A stretch of DNA of 16,279 bases. It comes from JBKHBT01 sp046542255 (GTDB lineage: Bacteria > UBP14 > UBA6098 > JBKHBT01). The position numbers and the translations under genes were made by a program. The stretch covers positions 1-16,279 of the forward strand of contig JBKHBT010000076.1 in NCBI GenBank assembly GCA_046542255.1. Reading direction: 5' to 3'. The notes beneath the pieces were generated by a model. The model was not told the origin of the DNA. It saw nothing but the letters and a program-made list of their open reading frames with translations, and searched no databases. Positions 13,801 to 16,279 of the stretch are shown in pieces (the first letter of the stretch is position 1; every line of letters starts with the position of its first letter).

Positions 13801-16279
13801 AGGGCATCTATAATAGAACAAACCTGAACCATCCATCGGGAGATGGCCCTGCTATTGCCGCTGGCTATAATGGCGTGATGAGTGTTATTACCAATGCCGC
13901 ATCGACCGGCGAAGTTATTGGTGGTAATTTTGCGGCCCTCAATGAAGGCCTTGCAAGAACCGATGATCTTATCGGTATCCAAACAAAAGCCTGCAATGAT
14001 TCACTCGGCCAGGCAACACGTGCCTTTGGCATCAAAGTAGAAGCAGGTAATATGGACAATGGCTCAGTTGATAATGGCTATGGTTCTTATATCCATATGA
14101 AAAATATGAGCAGTTCAGGTACGCTTGCAAATTCCTATGGCACATATATTGCAACTCCTATCAATGATGGCACACTTACCAATAACTATGGCCTTTATAT
14201 CGAAAACCATGCAGGTGTTGGCTCGAGTTCGAATTATGCCATATATGTAGAAGGCGGAAAGTCTATTCTCGGCGGTGATGCCGATGTTGGCGCTAATCTA
14301 AGTGTTTCAGGCGCATCGATTTTTGGGAATGACATTACTGTAACAGGCGGAGCAGACATTCTTGATAATTCGCTTATCGATGGTAATCTTATCGTTACTG
14401 GTACAATTTTCGGAGACCTTAGTGCAGATAGCCTCGATATTACATTCGATACACTTCTTACGCCATCTAATGACCCAGCCGAAACATTAGTCGTCTATGC
14501 TCAGACACAAATCTATGGCGAGCTTATTGCTGATTCTATACAGGCAATAGCAGATACCATATATATGGATGATAATGTCTATGTAGCTGGTAATATAATC
14601 TGTGATACGACTGAGAATACAGACAATGACAATGTCGTAGTCACAAAGAGCTATGTCGATGCAGCTATCACTTCCGGTGGCGCAGATGATATGGGCGACC
14701 ATACTGCCACAATGACTCTCGATATGGCCGGCTATGATATCGAGAATGTCGATACTCTTAGTGGTTCAAGTGTTAACCTTACCGGACATTATACACAGAA
14801 CACAACCTTAAGTCCGACGGTTACTGGTTCTGATTATTACGTAAATCAAACAAGTACAAACATTACCACAACAGACGACATAGCAGCGCATTATTATCAG
14901 ACAGTCGGGGTTAGCAGCGATAATGTGCGTGGTATTCTTTCTGAAGCTTATGGCGATGGCGACTATCAAATGGGCGTTTCAGCAACCGGCATCTATCAGG
15001 GAGCAAATACAAGCACAGACCCAACAGATATGCCAGAAGCTGCTGGTTTAGTTGGTTATGGAAGCATCGATAATGGTACTCTTTCAGCCCGTTCGATGGG
15101 TGTCTATGGTGCTTCTTCTGATGCTCAAATCGGTAATAACTATGGTGTACTTGGTTATGCAGCAAATGCAGATAACTCCAATATTGGTGTGCTTGCTGTT
15201 TCTAATGCTACATCAAATCAGATTCAGGCACTTTCCGGCGGCGCCAATGGCGTTGGCCTATATGCCTATAATCCATCCGGCGGATGGGCGCTCTATGCTG
15301 ATGGTACTGCCAATATTACAGGTGCAGTTACTGCAAATAGCACGCTCGATGTCGGCGGAAATATCATACTTCAGAATGACGAAACAATCAGCAATTCAGT
15401 CGATGGCACAATTGCACTCGGCGGAGATGTTACTGTTTCCGGCGATTTCGAAGTTACTGGAACATCTACAATTCCAGGATATGTCATTGGTACCGATGTT
15501 CAGGCATGGGATGATGATCTCGATGACATCTCAGCCCTTACGCCATTAGATGGCAATATCCTGGTCGGCGATGGTACAGATTGGGTAGCCGAAAGCGATG
15601 CTACCGCAAGGACCAGCCTGGGACTCGGCACAACCGACAGCCCTGTATTCGCTGGCCTCGAAGCCAATGGCACAATCACGCTCGAAAATGATGAAACTAT
15701 ATCAAATAGTGTCGATGGAACAATCGAGCTTGGCGGCGATGTCAATATTACTGGCCATATTACTGGCGACCAGAAGATAACTGGCAAAGCCCAGAGCGAT
15801 CTCACAGCAGGCGGCGATAGCGATAGTACACTTACTACAAAGAGCTATGTCGATGGCCTTTCCGAAACTTCCACACAAACCGATAATACATGGTATGTAT
15901 CAACAACTGGTGATGATGGTACTGGAAACGGCTCGATTGCTGCTCCATACCTTACAATTGGCGCTGCACTTACCGCAGCAACCGCAGGCGACCATATCAT
16001 GGTGCTTTCTGGAAGCTATCCGCTTTCAAGTGCGCTCGATGTCAATAAAGCTATTACCATATCCGGTGTCGCTGGAAAGACAGATGTCTCCAGAACCGAT
16101 GCTTCTGCTGCTGTTAATTTCTCAGCAAGTGGAGTCGTATGGGAAAATATCGACATTGTAAATCCAGGTACCGGCGTTGCACTCGATGTTACAAGCACAG
16201 GCACAAACGGTATCGAAATCAAGAATTCTGCCATTTCTGATGGAACAAGCGACAATGCACTCAGCATTGGCGGCAGCGA
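7833..16279 (+). CDS. Giant secreted modular fibre-like protein (3' end outside window)
   Basis: One open frame of at least 2815 codons, translated by hand without a stop. A signal peptide (residues 1-18, Leu-Met-Val-Ala before Glu19) leads to an N-terminal domain (Ser-Tyr-Gln-Gly-Lys-Ile...Tyr-Asp-Ile-Thr-Phe-Arg-Ile-Tyr-Asp) seen in FCB-type secreted proteins. Five 15-residue repeats (124-198) and Val-Asn-Trp-Asp-Asp-Ile-Gln-Gly-Met-Pro (202-211) follow. Three parallel beta-helix-like domains begin at about 223, 1147 and 2686 (Val-Ala-Lys-Asn-Gly-Asp-Asp...Pro-Tyr-Leu-Thr-Ile). A jelly-roll-like domain spans about 590-760. Thr-Thr-Lys-Ser-Tyr-Val-Asp linkers end near 505, 1134, 1703, 1907, 2276 and 2674. 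A 144-residue module occurs twice (955-1098 and 1740-1883). The phage-fibre phrase Ser-Leu-Gly-Leu-Gly-Thr-Thr-Asp-Ser-Pro-Val-Phe-Ala-Gly-Leu is near 2594-2608. The protein is rich in Asp, Gly, Ala and Thr, and poor in Lys, Arg and Cys. A surface fibre or adhesin is inferred; the anchor and any C-terminal chaperone are not visible. Confidence 0.92.
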   Translation, partial: MKRLVILGLLLCIALMVAEPHRVSYQGKITNAYNVGVSGTYDITFRIYDDGIYGTRLDMTTVSDVPVDKGLFTVYFMVDLTPEQLSSDLWLDIEFDGERMIPRQLITSEIKAVYSENAGYAISADSSRIAGTAYFTEYADSSRISASSYFAEEADSARIAYEAYIADQADTSRVAGISHWAEYADSSRIAATANYSDTAGAVNWDDIQGMPDVLMAGMDLQDVIFVAKNGDDAIADGSHQLPYLTIGAATADASGGEAIVVAPGTYSENVTLPANCNFYGYGQGKTIIDGHITTTSGTCALQDFSVLDPWTITLNTTTSAVNIFTYGNVEVDGDLQAFNLTIWERTGTAPALKVNSGIVSINSGTIKDDAGGGHVVIRQYGGQIVLNTTQILGGLPSTAIINSSGGNFVATNSYIMNVAGGLAANLNNDGDATTPNTLNNVLLAGNVNCNSSVTIANSYEGGNVYGSALMGMKHGGIHRFPQKAQSGLTTVDDNDSTLTTKSYVDDKSFTRLRVGSFPWNNDSLTFIEGERVSLNLSGDSLEIGFAADSNYIYAQDSLSQVAGFWVDGPGIVGGATKTGPREVAMAEGDDSSVEYPFHGEAQYWRSTALITAEELATDGGDLTSFFIKLADVTSTSPNFTWSDFRVWIEPTAATSVPAAPSTWDVSGADEVIAPATLVLPKELGWHEITLDVPWTYDGTSNLIIYFEGITTLATYTADGPAFSNSDMGTGDYMAYASDATSLPTTLMNVTSRPDFKFNFTDATWEIGEVNMDDGNIMADGDIYPHSFTLNDTTITSWYDLSNILGTGDTLSGTRHDTIVVDRDFKIMGELIADSIQAVGPTLTIDDTLDVNGNIYGQNLDISERAVIRDRLSITGNTTVGNDLMVGGTIYGAVAGGIAFDTLQTRDSTITDTLVVANQMKVLGELIADSIQAAGDTIFLDDITDINGNTNIAGRLYARESTSGGTERATGVIGSAATDVDGGGVNSATGLYGWARWTGAEDLTQSIAGVVGETAPGSGANALGAMGIANHTNTGINAGITGFANDGAMDIGATGVSNYADFAVAMAAAPAGDVAVLGLQNGTSDTDWAGYFDGKVDITGDNNIGGDAAIGGKAKSDLTLGGDNDSTLTTKSYVDAQMGVTSTDIDAEIHVAKNGDDATGDGSIEKPFLTIAAAVAEAATIHPTHTFVTIIIHTGEYQEGIILEDAALERVWIKGIGTVNIEPSAGNAFQSTANNDNLAKLKVENISFGAPFVIAGSSGSTAFGDVIFNNCNWVVGNGGRHGTIDLTAVNNFTVKNAYITETMTFNNLNWSYFESSQIQGDIAFNYDGSAIAPDWGTDAAQIWNGIYFSGAPTFNVSNGGTFTLVPQGCRIASTDVTLPAGATVYSYNSFLRGEWTVDGTLNLRNSQVQGGIADASTGTVNYEQFDAQIANTSTVPGATVKEALDNIDNSLAFDTLFAGLKADATDTVVAYDNFKVHGELIADSIQAVGDTVFVDDHLKIDNKIIGDTIHANNIAVGLEEAEFEIHSLGEMVAQNDNSTSFRLRGPQHSTEGTDTVQSYAGIFYHDAYSSTSSSGLKTRAVYGANVEMDLSLQGPRQVRITAVDDTQPDGQIRMASRTDLVIHPRTLAEQNTGNYLMIDMEDETSSATANTSPVEIATSSGDLLLNPFGMLYVNDNAKFMGKAKSDLTVVGDNDSTLVTKSYTDSLNAVTVTEFDTIYADTKVDMTDTVIIYDNMAVKGHLFARQSTTGGTERATGIVGSAATDVAGGGVNSATGVYGWARWTGVEDLTQSIAALVGETAPGSGANALGAMGIANQANTGINVGVSGFANAGAKDFGVAGASNYADFNVAMAAAPAADIAVLGMQNGSGATDYAGYFDGKIKVTEKAKSDLTLIGDGDSTLTTKSYVDAQILAGGADNLGNHTATMDLDMAANSIDNADSVNANMINIAGSTDHHNLIIGSHMDASPANLFAAIDAEVEIDTAWAGTETTQGIYNRTNLNHPSGDGPAIAAGYNGVMSVITNAASTGEVIGGNFAALNEGLARTDDLIGIQTKACNDSLGQATRAFGIKVEAGNMDNGSVDNGYGSYIHMKNMSSSGTLANSYGTYIATPINDGTLTNNYGLYIENHAGVGSSSNYAIYVEGGKSILGGDADVGANLSVSGASIFGNDITVTGGADILDNSLIDGNLIVTGTIFGDLSADSLDITFDTLLTPSNDPAETLVVYAQTQIYGELIADSIQAIADTIYMDDNVYVAGNIICDTTENTDNDNVVVTKSYVDAAITSGGADDMGDHTATMTLDMAGYDIENVDTLSGSSVNLTGHYTQNTTLSPTVTGSDYYVNQTSTNITTTDDIAAHYYQTVGVSSDNVRGILSEAYGDGDYQMGVSATGIYQGANTSTDPTDMPEAAGLVGYGSIDNGTLSARSMGVYGASSDAQIGNNYGVLGYAANADNSNIGVLAVSNATSNQIQALSGGANGVGLYAYNPSGGWALYADGTANITGAVTANSTLDVGGNIILQNDETISNSVDGTIALGGDVTVSGDFEVTGTSTIPGYVIGTDVQAWDDDLDDISALTPLDGNILVGDGTDWVAESDATARTSLGLGTTDSPVFAGLEANGTITLENDETISNSVDGTIELGGDVNITGHITGDQKITGKAQSDLTAGGDSDSTLTTKSYVDGLSETSTQTDNTWYVSTTGDDGTGNGSIAAPYLTIGAALTAATAGDHIMVLSGSYPLSSALDVNKAITISGVAGKTDVSRTDASAAVNFSASGVVWENIDIVNPGTGVALDVTSTGTNGIEIKNSAISDGTSDNALSIGGS
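8202..8426 (+). repeat. Five tandem 45-bp (15-residue) coding repeats
   Basis: Units start at 8202, 8247, 8292, 8337 and 8382 with no indels. Each starts Ala-Asp-Ser/Thr-Ser/Ala-Arg-Ile/Val-Ala/Ser, followed by small residues and an aromatic (Tyr-Phe, Tyr-Ile, His-Trp or Asn-Tyr). DNA identity between units is partial, so this is an aged expansion. Regular 15-residue Ala-rich units like these form the shaft of some trimeric fibres; that role is inferred. Confidence 0.9.
10695..11126 (+). repeat. 144-residue module, copy 1 of an intragenic duplication
   Basis: Aligns without gaps to 13050-13481. By manual count about 112 of 144 residues are identical, including the block Gly-Trp-Ala-Arg-Trp-Thr-Gly and Gly-Glu-Thr-Ala-Pro-Gly-Ser-Gly-Ala-Asn-Ala-Leu-Gly-Ala-Met-Gly-Ile-Ala-Asn. 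Many codons for identical residues differ at the third base. It is followed by a 13-residue insert and then a Thr-Thr-Lys-Ser-Tyr-Val-Asp linker. Confidence 0.92.
13050..13481 (+). repeat. 144-residue module, copy 2 of an intragenic duplication
   Basis: Partner of 10695-11126, 2355 bp downstream in the same frame. Here the module joins directly to the Lys-Ala-Lys-Ser-Asp-Leu-Thr linker at 13485 without the insert found after copy 1. It also lacks the 30-residue Glu-Leu-Ile-Ala-Asp-Ser-Ile-Gln-Ala segment that precedes copy 1. Confidence 0.92.

Noticed and set aside
7833..16279. The giant gene as a prophage tail fibre
   Set aside because: It has a Sec signal peptide and no phage genes are in the window; tail fibres are cytosolic and lack signal peptides. 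The fibre-like motifs are treated as shared building blocks.

Overview
The window looks like chromosomal DNA from an uncultured member of the FCB group of bacteria (Fibrobacterota, Chlorobiota, Bacteroidota and relatives such as Cloacimonadota). This is an inference from three protein types: a Bacteroidota-style lipoprotein with a Cys-Ala-Ser...Pro-Gly-Gly-Gly-Pro-Lys-Asp start followed by an Ig-like domain, a VIT/von Willebrand A surface protein with an AgmX/PglI-like C-terminus, and a very long secreted mosaic fibre-like protein. Intergenic DNA is strongly AT-rich and the genes less so. No tRNA, rRNA, CRISPR array, transposase or phage structural gene was seen.

Left block (1-3277, all minus strand). 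A tautomerase-family gene is followed by a strong strand-specific intrinsic terminator. Next comes a NifS/IscS-type cysteine desulfurase, whose stop overlaps the start of the Ig-like lipoprotein gene by four bases (ATGA). The left edge carries a perfect 55-bp direct repeat of the lipoprotein gene's 3' end, 111 bp apart.

Middle block (3278-7196). An AT-rich divergent intergenic region of about 580 bp holds a good sigma70-like promoter and several hairpins. It precedes the VIT/vWA protein on the plus strand. That gene converges on a minus-strand polysaccharide-deacetylase-fold gene whose catalytic motifs are all degenerate. A single GAAA-tetraloop hairpin with A and T tracts on its two sides can terminate both.

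Right block (7197-16279). After about 640 bp of AT-rich non-coding DNA, one GTG-started reading frame runs open to the end of the window (at least 2815 codons, translated by hand with no stop). It encodes a secreted giant protein assembled from recurring modules: five tandem 15-residue repeats, three starts of parallel beta-helix-like domains, six copies of a phage-fibre-like Thr-Thr-Lys-Ser-Tyr-Val-Asp linker, four copies of a Gly-Glu-Leu-Ile-Ala-Asp-Ser-Ile-Gln-Ala module, and an ungapped 144-residue duplication. This modular protein is the most unusual object in the window. Its C-terminus, where an intramolecular chaperone or surface anchor would be expected, lies beyond the window.

Functionally, the window joins a housekeeping pair (sulfur mobilisation and a coupled lipoprotein) to a cell-surface set (vWA adhesion protein, deacetylase-like pseudoenzyme, giant fibre). 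The genes right of 3278 do not form a single operon.
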